From Opitutus terrae PB90-1 (GTDB lineage Bacteria > Verrucomicrobiota > Verrucomicrobiia > Opitutales > Opitutaceae), in contig NC_010571.1 in the NCBI RefSeq assembly GCF_000019965.1, forward strand, positions 4,225,001 through 4,289,000: a stretch of DNA of 64,000 nt. Reading direction: 5' to 3'. The position numbers were made by a program, and so were the translations under genes. The notes below the pieces were generated by a model. That model made no database searches. It saw nothing but the letters and a program-made list of their open reading frames with translations, and had not been told where the DNA came from. Within the stretch, counting starts at the first letter, position 1, and each line of letters starts with the position of its first letter. Below are positions 37,254 through 45,763 of this stretch, piece by piece.

Positions 37254-38498
37254 ATGATTTTGTTTTCGCATCCCACCGGCAACGCGAACGTGCGTCACGC
37301 GGCGCTCGGCCTGCACCGCGCCGGATTGCTCGGCGAGTTCTGGACCTGCGTGCACTACCGCGAAACGCCGCTGCTGCGCCGCGTTCTGCCCCGATCGCTC
37401 CGCCGGCAGCTGCAGCGCCGCGCGTTTCCCGCGGAACTAAACCACAAGATCCATTCGGCCCCGCTGCGCGAACTGGGGCGGATGCTGGCGCCGCGCGCCG
37501 GGCTGCGCTCGCTCGTCCGCCACGAACACGGACCGCTGAGCGTCGATGCCGTGTATCGTTCGCTCGACCAGCGCGTGAGCCAGCGGCTCGCCGCAGGGGC
37601 GTTCTCCGGCGTCTACGCCTACGAGGACGGCGCGCAGGCGAGTTTTCGCGTCGCCACCGAGCGGGGATTGTTGCGCGTTTACGATCTGCCGATCGGCTAC
37701 TGGCGCGCCGCCCGCGCGATTCTTCAGGAGGAAGCCGAGTTGCAGCCCGCGTGGGCCGGCACGTTGACCGGCAATCGCGACAGCGCCGAAAAGACCGCGC
37801 GCAAGGACGCCGAGCTGCAGCAGGCGGACGTCGTTTTGGTCGCGAGCACGTTCACCCAGCAGTCGCTGCAACTCGCACCCGATTTTCGTGGAACCGTCGC
37901 GCGAATTCCCTACGGCGCACCCGCGGTGGATCCGCTCCTCGTCGCCGCGCGCGAGCCGGCGGTGCCCCGCCAACGATTGCGCGTGCTGTTCGTCGGCTCG
38001 CTCGGACAGCGCAAGGGCCTCAGCTATCTGTTCGCCGCCGTCCGGATGCTCCGGCCGGCCGTCGAGCTGACCGTGATCGGCGCTCCCCCACTCGCCCGCT
38101 GCGCCGCGCTCGAATCCGAGTTGGCACAGGTTCGGTGGATCCCGTCGTGTCCGCACCGCGAGGTGCTCGCGGAAATGGCGCGGCACGATGTGTTCGTGTT
38201 CCCCTCCCTGTTCGAAGGCTTCGGACTGGTGCTGCTCGAGGCGATGGCGATGGGACTGCCGATCATCACCACCGCGCACACCGCCGGCCCGGATCTCATC
38301 ACCGACGGTGAAGAGGGCTTCATCGTGCCGATCCGTTCGGCCGCCGCCATCGCGGAGAAACTCGACCTGCTGCGGCGCGATCCGGCGCGGCGCGCCCACC
38401 TGAGCGAACGCGCGCGGGCTCGCGCCGGCACGTTCAGCTGGGAGCAGTATGGTGCCGCCGTCGCCCAGGCCGTGACCCGCAGCCCGGTGCCCGCGTGA
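37254..38498 (+). CDS. Glycosyltransferase family 4
   Basis: The 414-residue GT-B enzyme begins MILFSHPTGNANVRHAALGL. Its middle has an RVYDLPIGYWRAARAILQEE segment, and the donor domain starts LRVLFVGSLGQRKGLSYL. It contains FPSLFEGFGLVLLEAMAMGL with the EX7E glutamates (about 324-332). The ATG at 37254 is used because the upstream open frame overlaps the GT61 gene. The next gene follows after 2 bases, or overlaps by GTGA if its GTG is used. Confidence 0.93.
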   Translation: MILFSHPTGNANVRHAALGLHRAGLLGEFWTCVHYRETPLLRRVLPRSLRRQLQRRAFPAELNHKIHSAPLRELGRMLAPRAGLRSLVRHEHGPLSVDAVYRSLDQRVSQRLAAGAFSGVYAYEDGAQASFRVATERGLLRVYDLPIGYWRAARAILQEEAELQPAWAGTLTGNRDSAEKTARKDAELQQADVVLVASTFTQQSLQLAPDFRGTVARIPYGAPAVDPLLVAAREPAVPRQRLRVLFVGSLGQRKGLSYLFAAVRMLRPAVELTVIGAPPLARCAALESELAQVRWIPSCPHREVLAEMARHDVFVFPSLFEGFGLVLLEAMAMGLPIITTAHTAGPDLITDGEEGFIVPIRSAAAIAEKLDLLRRDPARRAHLSERARARAGTFSWEQYGAAVAQAVTRSPVPA

Positions 38499-38500
38499 GC

Positions 38501-39871
38501 ATGGAGAAGACGATCAAGTTCCTGCTTTGGACCTATCTCGTGCTGCTCATCTTCGAGGGCGCGCTGCGCAAGTGGGTGCTGCCCTCGCTGGCCGACCCGT
38601 TGCTGATCGTCCGCGATCCCGTGGCGATCGCGATTTATTGCGCGGCGCTCTTCAGCGGCCGGCTGCCGATGAACGGCTTCGTGATCACGATCATCGGGCT
38701 CGCGCTCGCGTCGATCGCGGCGAGCTTCGCCGCCGGCCAGACCAACCTCCTCGTGCTCGGCTACGGGTTGCGCATCAACTATGGCCACCTGCCGCTCATC
38801 TGGATCATGGCGCAAACGCTCACCCGCAAGGACGTCGAGCGCATGGGCTGCTTCCTCCTGCTCGTGGCGATTCCGATGACGCTCCTGATGGTGTGGCAGT
38901 TTCGCTCACCGATGAGCGCGTGGATCAACAAAGGTGTCGGCGGCGACGAGGGCGGACAGATTTTTGGCGCACTGGGCCGCATCCGGCCGCCGGGCTTTTT
39001 CTCGTTCATCACGGGGCCGCAGGCGTTTTTCCCGCTCGCGGCCGCGTTCTTCCTGTATCAGGCGAGCGGTAACCGGCGGCTGTGGTGGCCAATTCTGGTC
39101 GCCAGCGGACTGGCCGTGCTCATCGCGTTGCCGGTGTCGATCAGCCGCACCGCGATGATTGCGACCGGGATCGTCGTCGCCGCCTTTGTCGCGAGCATGC
39201 CGCGCGCGGGCATCGGGTTCGGGCCCGGTTTCAAGGCGCTGATCACGCTGGCTGCGGTCGGCGTGGTCGTGTCGTTTCTGCCGATTTTCAGCGAGGGCCG
39301 CGAGGCCTTCATGTCGCGCTGGGAGACCGCGGCCTCCACGACGGCCACCGGCGACGCGTGGTCGAGCATCGTGGGCCGGATCCTCGGCGGTTTCACCCAG
39401 CCGTTTCAATGGGCCGCGAACGCCCCGTTCTTCGGCAACGGCATTGGCGTCGGCTCCAACGTGGGCGCCCGCCTGCTCGCCGGCCGGGTGGGCTTCCTGC
39501 TCGCCGAGGACGAATGGAGCAAGGTCTTCCTCGAGCTCGGCCCCGTGCTCGGCGCCGCGTTTCTGGGCTTCCGCGTTTTCTTGACGATCCACTTGGGCCT
39601 GCGCGCGCTGCGCGCGCTGTTCTTCGATCGCGATAACCTGCCCATTCTCATTTTCGCCGCCGCCGCGGTGCCGATCGCGTTGAACCAATGGGCGCCGCCC
39701 ACGGTCCTCGGTTTCGCCGTGGTCGGTGGCGGACTGCTGCTTGCCTCGCTGAACCCCGTCATCGAGGAAGAAGAAGAGGAGCAGGAAGAGGTCGCCGAAG
39801 GCACCGAGAGTGCGGCTGACGAGGAGCCGGCCGAGGCGCCGCCGACGCAGCCGATCCGCGAACGCTACTAG
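38501..39871 (+). CDS. Polytopic Wzy/O-antigen-ligase-like protein (second copy) with acidic tail
   Basis: This protein of about 456 residues has about ten membrane helices. A large loop (about 245-330) contains TAASTTATGDAWSSIVGRIL, FFGNGIGVGSNVGARLLAG and EDEWSKVFLELGPVLGA. The layout and the loop resemble EPS polymerase/O-antigen ligase proteins, though it differs strongly from the first copy at 23587. It ends in an unusual highly acidic cytoplasmic tail: EEEEEEQEEVAEGTESAADE, then a Pro-rich end. A GTG at 38495 overlapping the previous stop is an alternative start. It is a candidate polymerase, with the first copy possibly a ligase; this is inference. Confidence 0.78.
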   Translation: MEKTIKFLLWTYLVLLIFEGALRKWVLPSLADPLLIVRDPVAIAIYCAALFSGRLPMNGFVITIIGLALASIAASFAAGQTNLLVLGYGLRINYGHLPLIWIMAQTLTRKDVERMGCFLLLVAIPMTLLMVWQFRSPMSAWINKGVGGDEGGQIFGALGRIRPPGFFSFITGPQAFFPLAAAFFLYQASGNRRLWWPILVASGLAVLIALPVSISRTAMIATGIVVAAFVASMPRAGIGFGPGFKALITLAAVGVVVSFLPIFSEGREAFMSRWETAASTTATGDAWSSIVGRILGGFTQPFQWAANAPFFGNGIGVGSNVGARLLAGRVGFLLAEDEWSKVFLELGPVLGAAFLGFRVFLTIHLGLRALRALFFDRDNLPILIFAAAAVPIALNQWAPPTVLGFAVVGGGLLLASLNPVIEEEEEEQEEVAEGTESAADEEPAEAPPTQPIRERY

Positions 39872-39891
39872 CCGCGAGGCCGCTTTCCGCC

Positions 39892-41067
39892 ATGCACGTT
39901 CTGCTCATCGGCAATTTCGCCCCCGACCATCAGGAGAGCATGCTGCGCTTCAGCCGGCAGCTCACGGCTGGATTGCAGGCGCTAAACCATGAGGTGAGCA
40001 CGTGGGCGCCGCAGCCGCGGCTGGTGCGTCTGTTGCCGCGCTATCGCTACGGTGGTTTCGCCAAATACATCGGTTACCTCGACAAGTTCGTGCTTTTCCC
40101 GCGGCAGGTGCGCTCCCAGCTCGCGCGCCAGCGGCCCGTCGACGTCGTCCACATCATCGATCACGCGAATGCGGTTTACGCGCCGCTGTTCACCGCGCGC
40201 CCGGTGCTCGCCACCTGCCACGACCTGCTGCAAATCCGCGCGGCGCGCGGCGAGTTTCCCCAGCATCGCGTCGCCGGGCTCGGCCGTCGTTATCAGGAAT
40301 GGATTTTGTCCGCGATCGCGCGGCTGCCTCATGCGGTCACCCCGTCGGCGCAGACGGCGCGGGACTTGCACCGGCTCGCCGGCCTGCCGCTCGAGCACAC
40401 GACGGTGATTCCGATGGGGTTGAACTATCCGTATCGTCGTTCGTCCGCCGGCGCGGCCCGGACCGCCCTCGCGCAGATGCTGCAGGCTCGCGAGCTGCCC
40501 GCCGACTTGCTGCAACGCCCCGGCGGCTTCCTCCTCAACGTCGGCGGCGGCCAATGGTACAAAAACCGCAGCGGACTGCTTGAGCTGTACGCCGTGCTTC
40601 GCCGGCTGCTCACGCCCGCTCCGCAGCTGATCCTGGTCGGCAAACCGCTCTCGGCCGAACACGGCGGGCTTACCCACGCGCTGGGGATCGAGCGCGAGGT
40701 CACGCATCTCGCCCGCGTTTCCGAACTCGAACTGCAGGCGCTCTACTCGACCGCCGAGGGACTGCTGTTTCCCTCGTGGCACGAGGGTTTCGGCTGGCCC
40801 GTCGCCGAGGCGCAGGCTTGCGGCTGTGCGGTTTTCACCTCCGAGCGCGCCCCGATGACCGAGGTCGGTGGTGAAGCCGCAGTCTACTTCGATCCCGCCG
40901 ACGTTTCCGCGGCGGCGCGCACGATCGCGGACGCGTGGCCGCAACGCGATGCGCTGGGCCAAAAGGGACTGACGCGCGCCGGCGAGTGGAGCCCGAGCCG
41001 GATGATCGAACGCTACGTCGACACCTACCTGCGGCTCGGGGCCGCCGCGCAACCGGTCGCCGCATGA
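39892..41067 (+). CDS. Glycosyltransferase family 4
   Basis: The 391-residue enzyme starts HVLLIGNFAPDHQESMLRFS, has VVHIIDHANAVYAPLF and ATCHDLLQIRAARGEF in the acceptor half, and FLLNVGGGQWYKNRSGLLEL at the start of the donor half. FPSWHEGFGWPVAEAQACGC gives the EX7E pair (about 293-301). Its stop overlaps the next gene by ATGA. Confidence 0.93.
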   Translation: MHVLLIGNFAPDHQESMLRFSRQLTAGLQALNHEVSTWAPQPRLVRLLPRYRYGGFAKYIGYLDKFVLFPRQVRSQLARQRPVDVVHIIDHANAVYAPLFTARPVLATCHDLLQIRAARGEFPQHRVAGLGRRYQEWILSAIARLPHAVTPSAQTARDLHRLAGLPLEHTTVIPMGLNYPYRRSSAGAARTALAQMLQARELPADLLQRPGGFLLNVGGGQWYKNRSGLLELYAVLRRLLTPAPQLILVGKPLSAEHGGLTHALGIEREVTHLARVSELELQALYSTAEGLLFPSWHEGFGWPVAEAQACGCAVFTSERAPMTEVGGEAAVYFDPADVSAAARTIADAWPQRDALGQKGLTRAGEWSPSRMIERYVDTYLRLGAAAQPVAA

Positions 41068-42251
41068 AACTGCTTCGTGTCATCGCCACGCTCGATCCGC
41101 GCCATGGCGGGCCTGCCGCCGGGCTGCGCGCGATCACGCCCGAGCTGGCCGCGCTCGGCCACGTGAGCGAGTTCGTGTGCCTCGACGCGCCCGGACAGGT
41201 GCGCGAGTTCCCCGGCGCCGCGGCGATTCACGCGCTCGGCCCGGCTCGCGGCGGCTACGCGTACGCGCGCGCCCTTGAGCCGTGGCTGCGGGCGCACGCC
41301 GGCGCCTACGACGCGGTGTTCGTGCACGGGCTGTGGCAGCATCACGGGCGCGCGGTGCATCGCGCGCTGCGCCGGCGGCGTCCGCCGTATTTTGTTTTCC
41401 CGCACGGCATGCTCGATCCCTGGTTCCGGCGCGCCTATCCGCTGAAGCATGCGAAGAAGTGGGCCTACTGGCAGCTCTGTGAACGCCACGTGCTGCGCGA
41501 CGCCGCCGCCGTGCTGTTCACCTGCGAGGAGGAACGACGCCTCGCCCGCGAATCGTTCCGCCCCTACGCGTGCCGCGAACGCGTGGTCGCCTACGGCACG
41601 GCGGCGCCGCCCGCCGACGCCGCTGCGCAGGTGCGTGCCTGGCGCGAGATGCAGCCGGCGCTCGCGGCGCGTCCGTTCTGGCTTTTCCTCGGCCGGATTC
41701 ATCCGAAAAAAGGCGTCGATCTGCTCCTGCGTAGCTATGGCGAGTTGGCGCGCATCGCCGGCGCCGAGCTGCCCGCGCTCGTGATCGCGGGTCCGTGCTT
41801 CGATCCGATTTACCTGACGAACCTGCGGAACCTCGCCGCGGCGCTGCCCGCCCCCGCGCGGGTGTTTTGGCCGGGCATGCTCGAGGGTGCGACCAAATGG
41901 GGCGCGCTGCGCACCGCCGAGGCGTTTGTGCTGCCGTCGCACCAGGAGAATTTTGGTATCGCCGTCGTCGAAGCGCTCGCCGCCGGCACGCCCGTGCTGA
42001 TCTCCCGCGAGGTGAACATCTGGCGCGAGATCGAGTCCGCCGGCGCCGGCTTCGCGGACACCGACGACGCGGCCGGCACCCGGCGGCTGCTGGCACGCTG
42101 GCATGAGCTACCCCGGGCCGCCCGCGGGCCGATGCGTTCGGCCGCGGTCGAACTGTTCACCACCCGCTACGAGATCGGCCGCGCCGCGCGCAGTCTTGTG
42201 GAAACCATCACGCCTTTCGTTCGCCCCGTCCCCACGATTTCACTGACATGA
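41064..42251 (+). CDS. Glycosyltransferase family 4
   Basis: The 395-residue enzyme begins LLRVIATLDPRHGGPAAGLR, contains VFVHGLWQHHGRAVHRAL and PHGMLDPWFRRAYPLKHAKK (a segment common in WcaI/ExoL-like GT4 proteins), and FWLFLGRIHPKKGVDLLL at the donor domain. LPSHQENFGIAVVEALAAGT carries the EX7E motif. It overlaps the PP-loop gene by ATGA. Confidence 0.93.
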   Translation: MKLLRVIATLDPRHGGPAAGLRAITPELAALGHVSEFVCLDAPGQVREFPGAAAIHALGPARGGYAYARALEPWLRAHAGAYDAVFVHGLWQHHGRAVHRALRRRRPPYFVFPHGMLDPWFRRAYPLKHAKKWAYWQLCERHVLRDAAAVLFTCEEERRLARESFRPYACRERVVAYGTAAPPADAAAQVRAWREMQPALAARPFWLFLGRIHPKKGVDLLLRSYGELARIAGAELPALVIAGPCFDPIYLTNLRNLAAALPAPARVFWPGMLEGATKWGALRTAEAFVLPSHQENFGIAVVEALAAGTPVLISREVNIWREIESAGAGFADTDDAAGTRRLLARWHELPRAARGPMRSAAVELFTTRYEIGRAARSLVETITPFVRPVPTISLT

Positions 42252-43543
42252 GTGCCGCTCCCCTTCTGCCGACCGCCGATCTGTTCATCGAGCCGCCCGC
42301 CCGTAGCGGCGACGACGTGGAATACGTCTGCCGGCTCGCCGAGCCGCGCGGGACCACACACCGGATCTGGTTTCGCTTTCCCGCCAGCTGCGAGCCGCTG
42401 CTGACGCGGCGGGCCGATCCGTTCGTGCTCGCCACGCTGATCTATAGCCTCGGCCGGATTGGCCGGCTCGAGATTCATGGCGCCGTCTCGCAGGGGCTGC
42501 TCGCCAACGTCGCCGATTTTCAATCCGCCTACGCGGCGTTTCATCGCGTGGCCGCTGCACCGGTGCGGCTCGTGGCCCGCGAGGTCGTCAGCGCCGCGAC
42601 GGCGAACCGGACGGATGGAGGAATCACCGCGTTCTCCGGCGGCGTGGACAGCTGCTTCAGCGTTTTCCGGCACACGTCGCTCTCCGAGCTGGAGCCCAAG
42701 CGGCCGCTGCGCGCGGCGCTGATGATGCACGGCTTCGACATTCCGTTGGCCGAACCGGCGATGTTCGCCCGCGCCGCGACGCGCGCGCGCACGCTCACCG
42801 AGTCGGCGGGCGTCCGGCTCTTTACCGGCGCCACGAACCTGCGCACGCTGCCGGGGCATTGGGAGGACACATTCGGTACCGCGGTGGCCGCTGTGCTCAC
42901 GTTTTTCCAACCCGCGTTTGTTTTCGGCCTCGTTCCCTCGGCTCAGCTTTGGCAACAGGTTCATTTCGATCACGGCTCGAATCCGCTGACCGACCCGCTG
43001 CTCTCGAGCGGGGCGTTCGCGATCGTGCACGACGGCACGAGCTTCGGTCGGATCGACAAGCTCCGCGCGCTGGCCGCGTGGCCCGAGGCGCTGCGGCTGA
43101 TGCGGGTGTGCTGGGAAGGACGTCACCTCGACGCCAATTGCGGCCGCTGCGAAAAATGCCTGCGCACGATGCTGATGCTCCGGATCTGCGGCGTCGACGC
43201 GCCCGCCGCATTTCCGCCGCTCGACCTCGCCGCGCTCGACCGGCTGGTCATCCGCACGCGCGGCGGCTTGGATGAGTTTGCCTACCTGATCAGCGAAGCG
43301 CGGCGCCGTAACATCACCGAGCCGTGGGTGGCTGCCGCCGAAGGCGCGGTGCGGCGCAGCCGGCGTGCTGCCTGGCTCAAGGCACGCGCGCGTCGCGCCG
43401 CGGGCTGGCTGCCTGCCGCGTGGCGCAATCGGCTGCAACGTGTCCGCCACCCGGCAGTCGCGACGGCGAGTGCGCCACCGCTCGCGGAGGCTTCAACCCA
43501 ACCGGCGCCCGTCGCCACGGAAGAGATGCTCTCACGGCCATGA
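42248..43543 (+). CDS. PP-loop ATPase-fold protein with CxxCxxC motif (QueC/ExsB-like), function unknown
   Basis: The 431-residue protein has an N-type PP-loop, ITAFSGGVDSCFSVFRH (about residues 127-143), the ATP pyrophosphatase signature of QueC, NadE and AsnB-type enzymes. Near residue 298 it has NCGRCEKCLRTML, a cysteine cluster like the zinc site of 7-cyano-7-deazaguanine synthase. The protein is about twice the length of QueC: some 120 N-terminal residues before the PP-loop and an Arg/Ala-rich tail of about 90 residues are extra. It sits between two GT4 genes with ATGA overlaps on both sides, so it should act in polysaccharide synthesis rather than queuosine synthesis. PP-loop enzymes activate a carboxylate or similar group by adenylation, so amidation of a uronic acid is one possible role; this is inference. 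Confidence 0.75.
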   Translation: MSAAPLLPTADLFIEPPARSGDDVEYVCRLAEPRGTTHRIWFRFPASCEPLLTRRADPFVLATLIYSLGRIGRLEIHGAVSQGLLANVADFQSAYAAFHRVAAAPVRLVAREVVSAATANRTDGGITAFSGGVDSCFSVFRHTSLSELEPKRPLRAALMMHGFDIPLAEPAMFARAATRARTLTESAGVRLFTGATNLRTLPGHWEDTFGTAVAAVLTFFQPAFVFGLVPSAQLWQQVHFDHGSNPLTDPLLSSGAFAIVHDGTSFGRIDKLRALAAWPEALRLMRVCWEGRHLDANCGRCEKCLRTMLMLRICGVDAPAAFPPLDLAALDRLVIRTRGGLDEFAYLISEARRRNITEPWVAAAEGAVRRSRRAAWLKARARRAAGWLPAAWRNRLQRVRHPAVATASAPPLAEASTQPAPVATEEMLSRP

Positions 43544-44724
43544 CTGCGCGCATGCGTCCGTTGAACATTACGATCGTCCAGGGCGCGTTTCTGCCCGTTC
43601 CGCCGCTGCTCGGCGGCGCGGTGGAAAAAGCGTGGCACGCGCTGGGGCTCGAATTTGCCCGACAGGGGCACCGCGTCGTGCACGTCAGCCGCGCACATCC
43701 CGCTCTGCCGGCAACGAACGTCGAGCACGGCGTCGAACATCGTCGTGTGCGCGGCCATGCCACGCCGTCGTCGCTGCTGTGGCTGAAGTTTCTCGACCTG
43801 CTCTACTCGCGGCGCGTTCGTCGCGTGCTGCCGGCGGCCGACGTGCTCGTGACGAACACCTTCTGGCTGCCGTTGCTGGAACGGCGCGCGTCGCGGGGCG
43901 TGCCCTACGTGCACGTCGGCCGCTATCCGAAGGGGCAGCTGCGCTACTATCCGCGGCGCGTGGTGCTTCAGACGGTCTCGGCACCGATCCGCGACGCGAT
44001 CCTGCGCGAGTTGCCCGACGCCGCCGCGCGGATACGCGTGCTGCCCTACCCGCTCTCGCCGGCGTACCTCGTCGAGCAACGAGCCCCCGCCCGCGTGATC
44101 CTCTACGCGGGCCGGCTGCATCCGGAGAAAGGCGTGCACTTGCTGATCGAGGCATTTGCCCAGCGGGCGGCGACGAGCCTGCACGGCTGGACGCTGCGGA
44201 TCATCGGACCGTGGCAGACCGCGCAGGGCGGCGGCGGCGAGAGCTATCGGGCGAAGCTCGCAGCGTTGGCAGCGCCCGCCGGCGCGAGCATCGACGTGCG
44301 CGAGCCGATCTTCGACGCGGACCAGCTCGTCGCGCATTACCAGCAGGCCGCGATCTTCGCCTACCCGTCGCTGGCGGAATTCGGCGAGACGTTCGGCCTC
44401 GCGGTGCTGGAAGCCATGGCCGCAGGGTGCGCGCCCGTGGTCTCGTCGCTCGCCTGTTTCGGGGATTTTCTTAAGTCCGGAGAAAACGGACTCGTCTTCG
44501 ACCATCGCGAACGCGATCCCGTGGCGGCGCTGGGGCGCGCGTTGCAGGAGGTCGCGAATTCCCAAGCGCTTTGCGACCGGCTCCGCGCCGCCGCGTGGCC
44601 CACGGCACGGGCTTACGCGCTGCCGGAGATTGCCCTGAGATTTCTACGGGATTTTCACGCCATCACGGAACGACCGGCGGAAATTGGGTCACATGTAACA
44701 CCATGTCTACCGGACCAAACATGA
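43540..44724 (+). CDS. Glycosyltransferase family 4
   Basis: The 394-residue enzyme begins NITIVQGAFLPVPPLLGGAV with the acceptor-side glycine loop, has ARVILYAGRLHPEKGVHLLI at the donor domain and YPSLAEFGETFGLAVLEAMA with the conserved glutamates. The ATG at 43540 overlaps the PP-loop stop as ATGA; an ATG four codons later is an alternative. Its own stop overlaps the next gene. Confidence 0.93.
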   Translation: MTARMRPLNITIVQGAFLPVPPLLGGAVEKAWHALGLEFARQGHRVVHVSRAHPALPATNVEHGVEHRRVRGHATPSSLLWLKFLDLLYSRRVRRVLPAADVLVTNTFWLPLLERRASRGVPYVHVGRYPKGQLRYYPRRVVLQTVSAPIRDAILRELPDAAARIRVLPYPLSPAYLVEQRAPARVILYAGRLHPEKGVHLLIEAFAQRAATSLHGWTLRIIGPWQTAQGGGGESYRAKLAALAAPAGASIDVREPIFDADQLVAHYQQAAIFAYPSLAEFGETFGLAVLEAMAAGCAPVVSSLACFGDFLKSGENGLVFDHRERDPVAALGRALQEVANSQALCDRLRAAAWPTARAYALPEIALRFLRDFHAITERPAEIGSHVTPCLPDQT

Positions 44725-45602
44725 ATGGCGCGCTGACCAAGCTCCTCTCCGAACTGCGAGGCCGCGAGGTCGTGGCCCTGCTCAATCGCGGCAATCGCGG
44801 CGACGGCTTGATCCACATGGGCGGCCGGCGCTTGCTCGCTGAGGTCGGGCTCGAGCACCGCGAAGTTTACGAAACCGGCGACCTGCAGAATCTCGGCGGC
44901 GATGTGCTGCTCGTCTACGGCGCGGGCGCGATGTCCCGCGGCACCAACACCCTTCCGAAACTGCTCAAGAAGCTCGGCCGGCGATTCGCGGAGGTGATCA
45001 TCCTGCCGTCGTCCTTCGACCTCAGCGAGTCGCGGGTGCGTTCGTTCGCCGAAACCTGGGACCGTCACTATACGGTGTTCTGCCGTGAAATGGTGAGTTT
45101 CGTGGCGCTCAAGGAGCAGAAAGTGACGCCGAAAGCGCTGCTGCTGGGACACGATCTCGCGTTTCACGCCGACCTGAGCGAGTGGGCCGCGCGACCGCAC
45201 CAGGGCGCGGCGGGGCTGTTCCGTCAGGATAACGAAGCCACCTACAGTTCCCTGCCACCGGACCTCGACGAATATCGCGACGCTTCGTACGGCTCAGACC
45301 GCGAGCCGGAGGGCTTGTTGGATTTCGTGGCGAAGTTCGACGAGATCCACACCGACCGCTGCCACGGCGCGATCTCCGCGGCCATGATGGGCCGCCGCGT
45401 CGTGTTTTACCGGAACAACTATTTCAAGAACCGCGCAATCTACGATCACAGCCTCGCGAGCATGACGAACGTGCGGTTCGTCGAGAAGATGCCGTTCTCG
45501 TTCCGGCAGTTCCTGCGCTCGCTTTACTGGGTGCGGATGCGTCCCGTCGAGATGAAGGCCCGCCGCGTCGTCCAGGGCCGCGCCGCCACCTCCAGCGCGT
45601 AG
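44721..45602 (+). CDS. Polysaccharide pyruvyl transferase family protein
   Basis: The 293-residue protein resembles pyruvyl transferases, which transfer pyruvate from phosphoenolpyruvate to form ketals on capsule or EPS sugars. Visible features are NRGNRGDGLIHMGGRRLL at the N-terminus, VYGAGAMSRGTNTLPKLL, VIILPSSFDLSESRVRSF, CREMVSFVALKE and the late EIHTDRCHGAISAAMMGRRV with the family His. The ATG at 44721 makes an ATGA overlap with the upstream stop; one at 44703 would add six residues. It is the last gene of the tight operon, and pyruvate would add negative charge to the polymer. Confidence 0.88.
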   Translation: MNGALTKLLSELRGREVVALLNRGNRGDGLIHMGGRRLLAEVGLEHREVYETGDLQNLGGDVLLVYGAGAMSRGTNTLPKLLKKLGRRFAEVIILPSSFDLSESRVRSFAETWDRHYTVFCREMVSFVALKEQKVTPKALLLGHDLAFHADLSEWAARPHQGAAGLFRQDNEATYSSLPPDLDEYRDASYGSDREPEGLLDFVAKFDEIHTDRCHGAISAAMMGRRVVFYRNNYFKNRAIYDHSLASMTNVRFVEKMPFSFRQFLRSLYWVRMRPVEMKARRVVQGRAATSSA

Positions 45603-45638
45603 CGTACTGAGGGATGCGGAAAGAAATTGCGGCGGTCA

Positions 45639-45717
45639 GGTAGGGTGCGGACCGGCCCCCTCTGCGCCGGAAACATTTGTGGTCGTCGCGGCGGCGAGGG
45701 GACTCGCCGCCCTACCC
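45639..45717. repeat. REP-like inverted repeat element
   Basis: GGTAGGG (45639-45645) and CCCTACC (45710-45716) bracket an element whose core is a perfect 9-bp hairpin, GGCGGCGAG (45690-45698) with CTCGCCGCC (45703-45711). The core and the CCCTACC edge match the element at 17314-17336. It fills the gap between convergent genes, so it may also terminate both transcripts. Confidence 0.65.
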
Positions 45718-45763
45718 GGCGTCACTTGTTCGGAGGAGGAACCGCGGCGCCGTGGAAACGCGG

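Noticed and set aside
45603-45763. A small gene between the pyruvyl transferase and the convergent secreted protein
   Set aside because: Open frames here are opposite or inside the inverted-repeat element and have no start context or domain.
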